Of a stretch of DNA of 64,000 nucleotides, positions 16,967 through 29,157 are shown one piece after another. The translations under genes and the position numbers were made by a program. The number at the start of each line of letters is the position of its first letter. The stretch's first letter is position 1. The DNA is from Myxococcota bacterium (lineage in GTDB: Bacteria; Myxococcota_A; UBA796; UBA9615; JAKLKC01). Under the pieces are notes generated by a model, which saw nothing but the letters and a program-made list of their open reading frames with translations, was not told the origin of the DNA and did no database searches. Where the stretch lies: assembly GCA_023150875.1 (NCBI GenBank), contig JAKLKC010000020.1, forward strand, positions 1-64,000, written 5' to 3'.

Positions 16967-17716
16967 ATGGCCACACTCAGCGTCGGCACGTCGGGCTGGG
17001 TCTACCCCCACTGGCGGGGGCCCTTCTACCCCGACGACCTCCCCGCCCGCGCCTGGCTCGGCTGGTACGCCCGAGCCTTCGACGCCGTGGAGGTCAACGC
17101 CACCTTCTACCGCCTGCCCTCCCGGCGCGCGGCGGCGGCCTGGAGGGAGGCCGTCCCCGAGGGCTTCCTGTTCGCCGTGAAGGGCAGCCGCTTCGTCACC
17201 CACGTCCGGCGCCTGAAGGACCCCGCCGAGCCCATCGCCCGCCTGGAGGACCGCATCGCTCCCCTGGGGGAGGCCAGGGGCCCCGTGCTGTGGCAGCTCC
17301 CTCCCCGCTTCCCCCGGGACCTGCCCCGCCTCCAGGACTTCCTCGCCGCCCTGCCCCCAGGCACCCGCCACGCCTTCGAGTTCCGGGACCCCTCGTGGTT
17401 CGCGGGCGAGGTCTACGCCGCCCTGGACGCCGCCGGGGCGGCCCTGGTGGTCGCCGACCGGGACGGCCGCACCGGCCCCCTCCGCGCCGCCTCCGGCTGG
17501 GCCTGGTTCCGCTTCCACGGCGGCCTGGGGGACGGGGGCGCCTACACCGACGGCCAGATCGCCGGCCACGCCGCCACCGTCGCCGGCCTCCTGGCCCGGG
17601 GGGTGGACGTCCTCGCGTTCTTCAACAACGACTGGGGCGCCCACGCCGTCGCCGACGCCGCCCGCCTCCGGGAGGCCGTCGCCGACCTCCGCTCGCCGCG
17701 CCCCCGCGCCCGGTGA
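16967..17716 (+). CDS. DUF72 (YecE-like) TIM-barrel protein
   Basis: This 249-residue protein opens with the family signature VGTSGWVYPHWRGPFYP. It also has EVNATFYRLP, FAVKGSRFVTH, EFRDPSWF and the C-terminal FFNNDWGAHAV. Length and motif order are standard for DUF72, a TIM-barrel family of unknown biochemical role. A decayed copy of its 3' end lies at 22004-22103. Confidence 0.92.
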   Translation: MATLSVGTSGWVYPHWRGPFYPDDLPARAWLGWYARAFDAVEVNATFYRLPSRRAAAAWREAVPEGFLFAVKGSRFVTHVRRLKDPAEPIARLEDRIAPLGEARGPVLWQLPPRFPRDLPRLQDFLAALPPGTRHAFEFRDPSWFAGEVYAALDAAGAALVVADRDGRTGPLRAASGWAWFRFHGGLGDGGAYTDGQIAGHAATVAGLLARGVDVLAFFNNDWGAHAVADAARLREAVADLRSPRPRAR

Positions 17717-19584
17717 GCGGCGGCGCTCAGGTCGTTCTCGACCTGCTGCCGCACCGGCGCCCGGGGGAGGCTCCGGTCCACCCGGTCCGCCGCGGCCTGG
17801 CTCATGCGCCGACCCTGGCAACTCGGACGGAAACCCCGGCGGGCTCATCCTTGACATCCCGTCGCGCCCCGCGCAACCTGACGGGAATCGCTCCCCGACG
17901 AGCCATCGCGCCGAATTCGGGGGACTCGGAGTGCCCGTGGGAGCCCACCCATCTCGCTGCTTGTCCGTCTTGGCCCTGGCGGCCTCGCTCCCCCGCGTCG
18001 CGAGCGCGGCCCCCCCCAGAGGCCGCCGCCGCGGACGCAGCCGCGGCCGAGGCGACCGCCGCGGTCGTGGAAGAGGAGTGGGCGGATGTGCTCGCGGAGT
18101 TCGATGACGGGGCCGAGTTGCACTCCCACCAGGTGGACCCCCTGCTCGGCGTGCTGGCCACGGCCGGGGGCACACTGACACCGCCGCTGGGCGCCCCGGA
18201 GGCGCTCGCCACGCTGGACCGCGCGGGGATCGAAGAAGTCGCACGCGACTTCCTGGCCGGCTGGTGGCCGCTGGTGGCGGGGGATCTTCCCGCCAGCCTC
18301 CAGGACTCCCTGGAACTCCACCAGGCGGCGCCCGCCGGGTTCGATGCGCGCGTCGACTTCCGCCAGGTCCTGGCGGGGGTTCCCGTCTTCCACCCGGTAC
18401 GGATCTCCCTTGGTCGCAACCTGGAGGTCTACCAGTTCCTCGGTCCGATCCTGACCGAAGACGCCATCGTCGAGGACTTCGCCGTCACCGCGGACGCGGC
18501 CGACTTCATCACCCCACTCAGCGGCGTCGACCTGGACGATCCCAACCTCGTCCCCGAGAATCGGCGCCTGACGATCATGGTGGAGGCATCGAATTTGAGT
18601 CTGGTGGAATCGCAGGTCCCGGCGGGGCAGACCTGGATGACGAGCAGCACCCGGCCCGTCAACGAGTGCCTGGAGGGCTTCCCGGAGAACGGAGGTGGCC
18701 AGATGAACGCACCCTACTGGTCCCGTCCTGCAATCGTCCTCAACGGCGGGAGTTCGGACCTGACGAAGATGGGCCGCTCGCGGTCTCGGGGAGTCCTCTT
18801 CCACGAGTTCGGGCACTACTTCTTCCACTACGTCCTAGGCAACATCGACGGGAACGTGTTCGACGACTGGCCCTGGGGCATCGGCCCTCTGCAGGCGACC
18901 CCGTTCATGGTCGGGGCCATGGACGAGGGGCTCAACTACTACCTCCCAAGCGCCTACATGAGCGAGTGGGGGGTCCCCTTCAACCTCAGCTTCGCGGCGG
19001 TCCACTGCCCCGAAGCGGCCTACACCCAGAAGCTGAATCGGTTCTTCCTCAAGAAGACCGACATCGCCGAGTGCTTCGACACCTCGGGGAACGAGGGCGA
19101 CACCTGTCCACGATCCTACCGGTACAACGGTCCCCAGTTCGAGTTGGCGGACGGGATCAGCGACACGATGGCGGCGCTCGAGACGTTCGACTGGAACGGC
19201 ACGCCCCGGGTGAGGATCCTCCTGATCGATCTGAACACGAACCCGACCGGCGATCCCCGCTACGTCGACGGATACACTCTGGCCGACGAAGCCGAGGCGG
19301 CCCTCGACGCTCAAGGCTGGTGTGACTACGCCGTCACCTGGACTCCGGGCGTGGGCGCGCATGGTGACGCCTTCCCCGGTGCGGGCGGATTCCGAATCGA
19401 GGTGGCCTCGAACCCGGCCGACGACTGCGACGAAGTCACCAGCGTGGACTTTCTAAGCCAGGCGGATCCGTCCTCGGTGTTGCCGACGATGGGCTTCTTG
19501 GGAGCGAGCCACTATCTAGCAAGCGAATCTCCGGAACCTCCATGGCCACAGGATCCATTGTACGCCACCTGCTCCGACGACTTC

Positions 19585-19795
19585 CTAGTACCACGTTCCG
19601 AAGGTTCCTCCCCAGTTTCTCCGTTCCCAGGCCCACCCGATCCGGAACGTAGGGCGGGGGCTTGTCCCCCGCCGCGGGGCTTCGGCGGGGGACAAGCCCC
19701 CGCCCTACGGGGCCTCCCGTCCGCGGGACCGCGACGCCGATGAGCTGGAAGGCTGACTCAGAAACTGGGGAACTCGCTCTGGAACGACGTACTAG
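19585..19795. mobile_element. Small palindromic insertion element (MITE/REPIN-like)
   Basis: Imperfect 36-bp outer arms (19585-19620 and 19760-19795, 27 of 36 matching) enclose a perfect 25-bp inverted repeat at 19649-19673 and 19684-19708 with a 10-nt loop. The element sits inside the metallopeptidase reading frame and supplies its stop. No transposase is present, so it would have to move in trans. Exact outer limits are uncertain. Confidence 0.6.
19649..19708. repeat. REP-like perfect 25-bp inverted repeat
   Basis: The arm begins GTAGGGCGGGGGCTTGTCCC and its exact reverse complement follows after the loop GCGGGGCTTC. Such long GC-rich palindromes are typical of REP/REPIN families. Confidence 0.85.
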
Positions 19796-20306
19796 ATGAC
19801 GGATCGTGGTCCTACGGCAATCCCAAGATGACAAGCTACCTTGGAGGACCTCCCGTCGAGAGCCGCGCCTACAACTCCACGTGGCTAAGGAGCATGGCCT
19901 CCTGCGGCGGCACCGACGACGAGAACCTGCACGGCAGCACGTCGCGACGAGAAGATGGCGTCCATTTCGTCGGGGACTGGGTCGCGCAGTCCCTGTGGCA
20001 CGCGAGGAACGTCGGGCGGGGGTGCCCCCCGACCGAGGTCGACGCCGCCGTCCTGCTCTCGATGGTGGACCTCTCGTACCTGAGCTCGTGCCCGTACTAC
20101 TCCGAACTCGGCCCCGAGGTCTGCGGCGACCTGTTCGACATGCAGTTCACCCACCGGGTCCTCTGGCACCTCCAGAACGACTCCGGGTGCACGGGCCCGC
20201 AGTACGACAAGACCAAGGAAGCCCTGGAGCAGCACGGTGCGTGGTCTCCGGTCCCACCCCCCTGAGTCCGGACCGGCCTGGCGCCTCCACCCGAAAGGAC
20301 ACGAGC

Positions 20307-21737
20307 ATGGGCGATTGCTGGCGTTCCAACCTGCCTTCGGTGGGCGGCCGTCTGGCGGTCTCGATCATCTGGGTACTCGCCCACCACGGATCGCTGGGCT
20401 GTGGGGAGGGTGACTTCCCCGAAGAGGACGACCATGGGGGCGATGACGATGTCGGCTACCCCCACGACGGGTATCCAGCATCCATGATCGCCGACGCGAT
20501 CTTCGTCGGAGAGAATCCTGGAGACCGCGCGGGCATCTCCGTGGCGGGAGTCGGCGACGTCAGCGGGGACGGGATCCCCGACATCCTCGTGACGGCCCTG
20601 AATTTCTCGGCGAGTCCCCCGAGCAAAGGACGCGCCTACTTCATCCTCGGCCCCATCGCGGCGGGCCAGAGGACCCTGGGTGGAGCGTCGGACATCATCC
20701 TCGACGGGGAGGAGGATGGTGGCTTCGGTTACCAGGTCGCTCCCATCGGCGACCTCGACGGGGACGGCCTCGGGGAACTGATGATCACCGGTGGCACCCT
20801 CGGACCCGCGTCCTACGTCGTCTGGGCCCCCCTCGGTGCCGGCACGTACGGCATCGAGTCGGTCAGCACCCTCATCATCGAGGACGGCTACAAGCAGCCT
20901 GGGGAGCTCGCGGTCGAGGTGGGGGACGTCACGGGGGATGGCGTTCCCGACTTCATCGTGGACGAGGACTCCAACGGGTACCTGTTCACCTCATTTCCCC
21001 GGGTGGACGACACGCCGATCACGTCGGCTTCGACCCGGTTCGTCCTGATTCGGGGGGGCACAGCCAACCGGGTTCCCGTGGACCTGAACTCGGATGGCGT
21101 CAGCGACATCGTGTTTCGGGTCGGCAGCACGAGCTCCGACGGGCCCCTCGCGTTCCTCGGCCCCATCCCGGCGGGCGAGGTCTGGGCGGACGATGCGGAC
21201 ATGACGGTGGCGCTTGAAGACGATGGCGAGTACGTCTCTATCTACCCCCTGGGTGACATCGATGGCGACGGGAACGACGACCTCGCCATCACCCGCCCGG
21301 ACGTCCAGCACCACATCCTGTACGGGCCGTTCGATGGTCCGGTCATCGACTTCCGAGACTCCGACACGGTCATCGACGGCCGAGGCGACGATCCGGACGA
21401 CTCGGACTTCTGGGGCATGTCACCCGTCCCGGTCGGCGACGTCAATGGGGATGGAACTTCGGACTTCGCGTTCCGCGGCGCGAACAACGGCTATGGCGCG
21501 GTCTTTCTCGTCTACGGTCCACCCCCCACCGGGACCCATCGCCTGCAAGACCTGGCGGACCGAGGCGGATACTCCGGGGACGCCTACAACGCCGACTTCG
21601 GGCCCGGCGGCACCGGGTTCGGCGACGCCCTGTCCGCCCTCGGGGACGTCACCGGCGACGGGATCGACGACTTCGCGGTGGGGGCCCCGGACGGCAGCGG
21701 TAATCCGGGCAGCGTGTTCATCTTCTTCGGACGCTGA
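20307..21737 (+). CDS. Secreted FG-GAP (integrin-alpha-like) beta-propeller protein
   Basis: The 476-residue protein starts at ATG 20307, eight bases after GAAAGGA. It has a signal-like N terminus ending near SLGC, then an acidic linker (EEDDHGGDDD). About seven FG-GAP blades follow, each with a calcium-loop motif such as GDVSGDGIPD, GDLDGDGLGE, GDVTGDGVPD, GDIDGDGNDD and GDVNGDGTSD. Such propellers are extracellular, calcium-stabilised binding surfaces. It directly follows the metallopeptidase pseudogene (41 bp gap). Whether the N terminus is a lipoprotein signal is unclear because the lipobox is poor. Confidence 0.85.
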   Translation: MGDCWRSNLPSVGGRLAVSIIWVLAHHGSLGCGEGDFPEEDDHGGDDDVGYPHDGYPASMIADAIFVGENPGDRAGISVAGVGDVSGDGIPDILVTALNFSASPPSKGRAYFILGPIAAGQRTLGGASDIILDGEEDGGFGYQVAPIGDLDGDGLGELMITGGTLGPASYVVWAPLGAGTYGIESVSTLIIEDGYKQPGELAVEVGDVTGDGVPDFIVDEDSNGYLFTSFPRVDDTPITSASTRFVLIRGGTANRVPVDLNSDGVSDIVFRVGSTSSDGPLAFLGPIPAGEVWADDADMTVALEDDGEYVSIYPLGDIDGDGNDDLAITRPDVQHHILYGPFDGPVIDFRDSDTVIDGRGDDPDDSDFWGMSPVPVGDVNGDGTSDFAFRGANNGYGAVFLVYGPPPTGTHRLQDLADRGGYSGDAYNADFGPGGTGFGDALSALGDVTGDGIDDFAVGAPDGSGNPGSVFIFFGR

Positions 21738-21884
21738 CCACCGGGACCCTCCTGAGGACCATGCCTGGACCCGGAGCCTGGCCGGGCGAGGACGGCCCCG
21801 AGGATCTCCCTTGTCGAGCACCGGTGAGGAGAGGGGCACTCACGGCGAAGTCCCCGCCGGCGGAGCCTCGGGGGCGAGCGCCGC

Positions 21885-21995
21885 CGGGGCCATGACCGCC
21901 CGCAGGGCCCGGGGACGGTGGTCCCAGGTCCAGGAGGCGGCGCGGACGAGGCCGGCCGCGGCGAGGCGCGCGGCCAGTGCGCGGTCGTCGTGGAG
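21885..21995 (-). pseudogene. Remnant of a glycosyltransferase C terminus
   Basis: The minus-strand peptide LHDDRALAARLAAAGLVRAA, followed by SWTWD, matches the usual C-terminal helices of GT4-type glycosyltransferases. There is no start, no catalytic domain and no continuation, so it is a decayed fragment. This call rests on pattern recognition alone. Confidence 0.35.
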
Positions 21996-22003
21996 CCGGG
22001 CGA

Positions 22004-22103
22004 CGGCGGCCTGGGGGAGAGAGGGGCCTACACCGATGGCCAGATCGCCGGCCACGCAGTCACCGTCGCCGACCTCCGCACCCCCCGCCCCCTCGCCCGG
22101 TGA
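22004..22103 (+). pseudogene. Decayed duplicate of the DUF72 gene 3' end
   Basis: The stretch encoding AYTDGQIAGHA and ending LRTPRPLAR plus TGA closely repeats two blocks of the DUF72 gene (17518-17590 and 17680-17716), joined by a deletion. The TGAGCG after the stop is also shared. It marks a duplication and deletion event about 4.5 kb from the intact gene. Confidence 0.7.
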
Positions 22104-22115
22104 GCGCTGGCGGGA

Positions 22116-23510
22116 TCAGGGAGTCAGCATCCACTCGCCGACGGCCGCCCCGTCGTCCCCCACGAAGCGCACCGCCACCGTGCCGGCGCCCGGATCGCAC
22201 TCGAAGCGCACCCAGTTCCAGACCCCCACCAGCACCGGGAAGCGCTCGTCGGGGGGGTAGAGGAGGGCGATGGGGTTGATCTGGCTGCCGCCCGGGCCCG
22301 TGGCCACCTCCCACTGGCCCTCCCCCGGGCCTCCGGGGCCGTCCACGGCGGCGACCATGCCCAGGTGGATGTCGCCGCTCACCCACACCACCCCCTCGAT
22401 CCCCTCGTTCCTGATGTGGTCCAGCAGCTCCGCCCTCTGCTCGGGGTAGCCCGCCCAGCGGTCGTCGGTCTCATAGTTGGCGAAGAGGGGCGTCAGCTCG
22501 GTGATGGGCACGCTGTTCAGCACCACTTTGAAGCGGGCCTCGCTCTCCGCCAGCCCCCGCTTCAGCCACTCCATCTGCTCGACGGAGACGTACAGCCCGT
22601 CCCGGCGCTCCCCCCGGCAGTCGAGCACGAAGACGTCCAGCACCCTCCCCCACCCGATCCTCCTCCAGATCCCCGTGCCCCCCGGGCCGATCCCCTGGGG
22701 AAGGGCCTCTCGGAAGGTGGCGAGGGCGGCTTCGAAGCGGGCCTCGATCCCCGAGTCCTTCCAGCTCCAGTTGTTGTCGACCTCGTGGTCGTCCCAGGTG
22801 GCCACGATCGACGTGCTCGCCGTCGCCGCCCGGAGCCCGGCGGTGGACAGGGCCTGCCTCCAGTGCTCCCGGTAGTCCTCCCGGCTGTCCGCCCCGTCGG
22901 CGTAGACCGCGTCCCCCAGCAGGCAGAGGAAGTCCAGGCGCTCGGCGGCGGCGTGCTCCAGGCTGGGCCAGGGGCGGCCGGGATCCCCGAGGCAGCTCGT
23001 CGCCCCGAAGGTCACCACCCGGTAGCCGTCCTCCGGCAGGGCCGTGCGGAACCTCCCCGCCGGGCCCCGCCTCACCCCGTCGGCGGCGTAAAAGGCGCAG
23101 GAGTAGGCGGTGTCCGGCGCCAGCCCGGCGAGGTCCACGGCGGCGGCGCCCTCGGCGGGGACGATCCCCTCCACCACCGCGTGCTCGACCCAGCCCTCCC
23201 CCTCGGCCCGCACCACGCGCAGGATCAGGGACGCCTCGGTGGTCAGCGCCGAGACCCTCGCCCCCGCCGCCGTGGCGTCCCCGATCACGATCCCCCAGGC
23301 GAAGGCGGCCGCGTCCTCCTCCCCGGGGGCCGCCCAGGGCTCCGGCTCGGATCCCCGCACGGGAGTAGGGTCGGGCCCGGTGTCGTCGTCGGCGGCGTCG
23401 TCGTCCGGCCCGGTGTCGTCGTCCGCGGGCGACGGGGCGGTGGGGTTGCACGACGGCAGCAGGGTGGCCGCCGAGAGGGCGGCGAGGAACTCGCGGCGCG
23501 TGGGGGGCAT
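22116..23510 (-). CDS. PhoD-like phosphatase/phosphodiesterase, Tat lipoprotein
   Basis: The 464-residue protein starts at ATG 23510 with a twin-arginine signal (TRREFLAAL) ending in a lipobox-like LLPSC (Cys21), then an Asp-rich linker. The PhoD metallophosphatase core shows LLGDAVYADG, TWDDHEVDNNW and SGDIHLG, which bind the metal centre; NSVPI and WAGYPEQRAELL are family blocks. It would hydrolyse phosphomonoesters or diesters at the cell envelope after folded export. Length is typical. It is divergent from the DUF2795 gene. Confidence 0.88.
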   Translation of the reverse strand: MPPTRREFLAALSAATLLPSCNPTAPSPADDDTGPDDDAADDDTGPDPTPVRGSEPEPWAAPGEEDAAAFAWGIVIGDATAAGARVSALTTEASLILRVVRAEGEGWVEHAVVEGIVPAEGAAAVDLAGLAPDTAYSCAFYAADGVRRGPAGRFRTALPEDGYRVVTFGATSCLGDPGRPWPSLEHAAAERLDFLCLLGDAVYADGADSREDYREHWRQALSTAGLRAATASTSIVATWDDHEVDNNWSWKDSGIEARFEAALATFREALPQGIGPGGTGIWRRIGWGRVLDVFVLDCRGERRDGLYVSVEQMEWLKRGLAESEARFKVVLNSVPITELTPLFANYETDDRWAGYPEQRAELLDHIRNEGIEGVVWVSGDIHLGMVAAVDGPGGPGEGQWEVATGPGGSQINPIALLYPPDERFPVLVGVWNWVRFECDPGAGTVAVRFVGDDGAAVGEWMLTP

Positions 23511-23638
23511 AGGCGGTTTGTACCAGCCGGACGGGGCTCGGGCCAAGTCCCCGCCCCCGCGCCCCGCCGGCACGGCCCCTGCACCGCCCATCCCCCAGCC
23601 ACGCATCGCCGGCTCCCTCGCCGGCCCGGAGGAGCGCC

Positions 23639-23893
23639 ATGCCCCGTTCCACTCCCCAGGGAGAGCACCGGCCCCCCCAGGACCGCGGCAAGCGCGGCCT
23701 CGGCGGCGCGTCGCCCTCCAACATCCTGGCCCACCTGAAGGGCCTGGACTTCCCCTCCACCCGGGACGACCTCGTCGAGCAGGCCCGCAAGAACAAGGCG
23801 TCCCCAGGGGTGATCTCCCAGCTAGAGCGCCTGGACCAGGAGGAGTTCGGGGGCCCCCAGGACGTGCTGAAGGCCTACGGGCGCATCCACTGA
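23639..23893 (+). CDS. DUF2795 small protein
   Basis: The 84-residue protein has a DUF2795 domain in its C-terminal 60 residues: LAHLKGLDFPSTRDDLVEQA, ASPGVISQLERLDQEEF and DVLKAYGRI. The N terminus is basic and probably disordered. Function is unknown; the domain is a small helical module widespread in bacteria. It converges with the outer-membrane protein gene four bases away. Confidence 0.82.
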   Translation: MPRSTPQGEHRPPQDRGKRGLGGASPSNILAHLKGLDFPSTRDDLVEQARKNKASPGVISQLERLDQEEFGGPQDVLKAYGRIH

Positions 23894-23897
23894 GCGA

Positions 23898-24911
23898 TCA
23901 GTCGGTGCCCGCCCCGGAGGGGATCCCCTCCCCCGGGTGGGCTCCCGCCGCCGGCCCCGCCCGGGGGCGGAAGTTGCGGTCGGGTGGGGTCAGGACCCCC
24001 ATCAAGGTCACCGACGCCGCCACCTGCACGCCGTGGGCACGCCCCAGGCCGGCGATGGGCAGACCGCCCTCGACCCCCGCCGCCAGGCGCATCGACCGCG
24101 ACAGGGACGCCGACGCCCCGATCCCCAGCAGCGGCTCGACCCCCGGCACGCCGAACGCCTCGCCGTCCCGCGTCGCCGCGGCGCTCCCCCGGGCCCCCGC
24201 CGTGGCGGCGAAGGTCAGGCGCCGGGTCGCGAAGACCTGACCCGTCACCGCTCCCCTCCACGCCGCCCCCGGGAGCACCGCCCCGTCCCCCTCGTCCGGC
24301 CGGGGCAGCCCCAGGGACACGGAGCCCGCCAGCGCGATCCCCCCGCGGACCCCCGTGCGCTCCAGGGTCAGCGTGGGGGTCAGCACCACCCGCCCGGTCC
24401 CCGTCACCGATCCCGGGGACGAGGAGTCCACGTCCTGCCACCCCTTCCCGCTGGGGAAGGCCACCGCCAGGGAGAAGACCGGCACCGGCACCCCGCGGGG
24501 GAGCCTCGCGGCGAAGGCGTCCTCCACGGGATCCACCCGCACGAAGACCGACACGTCCCCCACCCCGCCGCCGACGTCCCGCCCCTCCGCCCCGGGGGCG
24601 CTCTGCACCAGCAGGGGCAGGTCGGCGCCCACCTGGAGGAAGCGGGTGGGCCGGTAGCGGCCGGCGACGACGAAGCGATGGGTGGTGCGGGCGCTCTCCC
24701 CCGCCGGGGTGAAGTCCCCGTCGGCCCGGAACTCCCCCAGCGTCCGCTCGAAGGAGTACCCGCCGCCGAAGCCGAACCGCTCGCAGCGGCCCAGGACCCC
24801 CGGCGTCGCCGAGGTAGCGCCGACGCAGCAGGCGGAGGCCCGGGCCGCCCCGGGGGAGGCGAGGGCGAGCAGGAGCCCCGCCACCGCCACCCCCCGCGGG
24901 AGGGAGCCCAC
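23898..24911 (-). CDS. Outer-membrane beta-barrel protein (transporter-like)
   Basis: This 337-residue protein has a signal peptide (residues 1-26, ending ARASA) followed by alternating short strands typical of a porin-like barrel: FGFGGGYSFERTLG, THRFVVAGRYRPTRFLQVGAD and FSLAVAFPSGKG. The mature start has paired cysteines (ACCVG). It lies 4 bp downstream of the YtkA-like lipoprotein gene, so the two are co-transcribed. This pairing hints at a metal- or oxidant-related envelope role, but substrate and true family are not certain. Confidence 0.65.
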   Translation of the reverse strand: MGSLPRGVAVAGLLLALASPGAARASACCVGATSATPGVLGRCERFGFGGGYSFERTLGEFRADGDFTPAGESARTTHRFVVAGRYRPTRFLQVGADLPLLVQSAPGAEGRDVGGGVGDVSVFVRVDPVEDAFAARLPRGVPVPVFSLAVAFPSGKGWQDVDSSSPGSVTGTGRVVLTPTLTLERTGVRGGIALAGSVSLGLPRPDEGDGAVLPGAAWRGAVTGQVFATRRLTFAATAGARGSAAATRDGEAFGVPGVEPLLGIGASASLSRSMRLAAGVEGGLPIAGLGRAHGVQVAASVTLMGVLTPPDRNFRPRAGPAAGAHPGEGIPSGAGTD

Positions 24912-24915
24912 GGCC

Positions 24916-25314
24916 CTATCCCTCTTCCACCGACTCGACGGTCAGGGTGAAGTCCTCCACCACCGAGCCGTCGCCGACCGTCCCCAGCAGGTCCCAGGTC
25001 CCGGGCATGGTGTAGTAGGCGTGCACCCGGTACACCCCCGCGCCCAGGTCCTCCACCTCGGTCTCCTCCGACGAGCCGTGGCCCATGGAGGTCATGTAGG
25101 GCTCGACGTCCACCGCCAGCCCCTCCAGGGCCTCGCCGGTGCCGGCGTCCCGGATGGTGAGGTCCACGTCCTGCCAGCCCGTGCCCACCTCCGTGGTGTC
25201 GGCGTCGACGGCGAAGGAGCCGCCGTCGGTGAGCTGTCCTTCGACGTCGACGGTGGTGTCGCAGCCGATGGCGAGGGCGGGGAGGGCGAGGGCGAGGAGG
25301 ACCGGGGATCGCAT
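24916..25314 (-). CDS. Lipoprotein with YtkA/FixH-like domain
   Basis: The 132-residue protein begins at ATG 25314 with a lipoprotein signal (lipobox LAIGC, Cys18). The rest is a beta-sandwich with VDLTIRDAGTGEALEGLAV, then MTSMGHGSSEE and a late YTMPGTWDLLGT strand, the layout of YtkA-like domains. In relatives the Met/His region contacts copper or aids oxidase assembly; that role is inferred here. First gene of a two-gene operon with the downstream barrel protein. Confidence 0.72.
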   Translation of the reverse strand: MRSPVLLALALPALAIGCDTTVDVEGQLTDGGSFAVDADTTEVGTGWQDVDLTIRDAGTGEALEGLAVDVEPYMTSMGHGSSEETEVEDLGAGVYRVHAYYTMPGTWDLLGTVGDGSVVEDFTLTVESVEEG

Positions 25315-25608
25315 GTTCCGCTCCGCGGGCGCGTCCGCCGCGCTCCGTGGCGGCAATCTAGGACCGGCCCCCTCCGCTGGGAATGCGTCGGATTGTCGCA
25401 CCCCCGCGGTCGGTGGGGCGGGGACGCCGGCGGGGGCCCCGGCGCCACCGGCGGCCCCCCGATCTGCTACACTCCCATCGAACCTCGACCGCGGGGCACC
25501 CCGGCGCGGCCCCGTCCCGCGCCCCGCCGCCGGACCTGGGTCCGCCGCGGTCCGCCCCGCCGCCTCCCGACGCCCGGCGGCGCGGGGGGCCTCCCGTAAG
25601 GAGTGCGC

Positions 25609-28890
<3,282 letters not shown>

Positions 28891-29005
28891 CACCCGGCAC
28901 GATGTCCCGTGGCGTCCCGCGCCCCGCCGGTTCCGCGGCGACCCACCTCCCCGGGTCCCGAGCGGCACCCGTGGGGACGCGTGAGCCTCGCTCGCGAATG
29001 ACGGC

Positions 29006-29035
29006 TTGATCCTCCGCCATGGAGGATGCTACACA
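29006..29035 (+). promoter_or_regulatory. Candidate sigma-70-type promoter with overlapping hairpin
   Basis: TTGATC (29006) and TACACA (29030) are 18 bp apart, with an extended -10 TGC. A perfect 7-bp inverted repeat ATCCTCC / GGAGGAT (29009-29027) fills the spacer and could be an operator. It lies 123 bp upstream of the FG-GAP gene at 29158. Confidence 0.4.
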
Positions 29036-29157
29036 AGGATCGCCCGGACGGATGGCCGCCGTGGCGCCTGGGGGACGGCGGGTCCGTGGGGGCTGCCCTG
29101 CCGTCGCCCGAGACGTGCCCGGGGCGGGTGGGGTCCGTCCGGGCCCAGGAGGCCAGA

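Larger units (their letters stand above)
17931..20265 (+). pseudogene. Secreted zinc metallopeptidase, frameshifted and interrupted
   Basis: A signal peptide is readable from GTG 17931 (VLALAASLPRVASA), but the mature protein is in the next frame; removing one C from the eight-C run at 18010-18017 would join them. The mature part has HEFGHYFFHY (from 18802) and a downstream DEGL, the zinc and third-ligand motifs of a gluzincin. The frame stops at 19741-19743 within an inserted palindromic element. The same frame resumes beyond it with HFVGDWVAQSLWHAR, a typical late block of M36/thermolysin-like secreted peptidases, and ends at 20265. Two lesions make it most likely inactive. The frameshift alone could be a sequencing error in a homopolymer; the insertion could not. 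Confidence 0.7.

Noticed and set aside
25461-25473. TGCTACACT as promoter of the MopE-like gene
   Set aside because: It is a good extended -10 match but no -35 is found in the GC-rich DNA upstream, so it was not listed.
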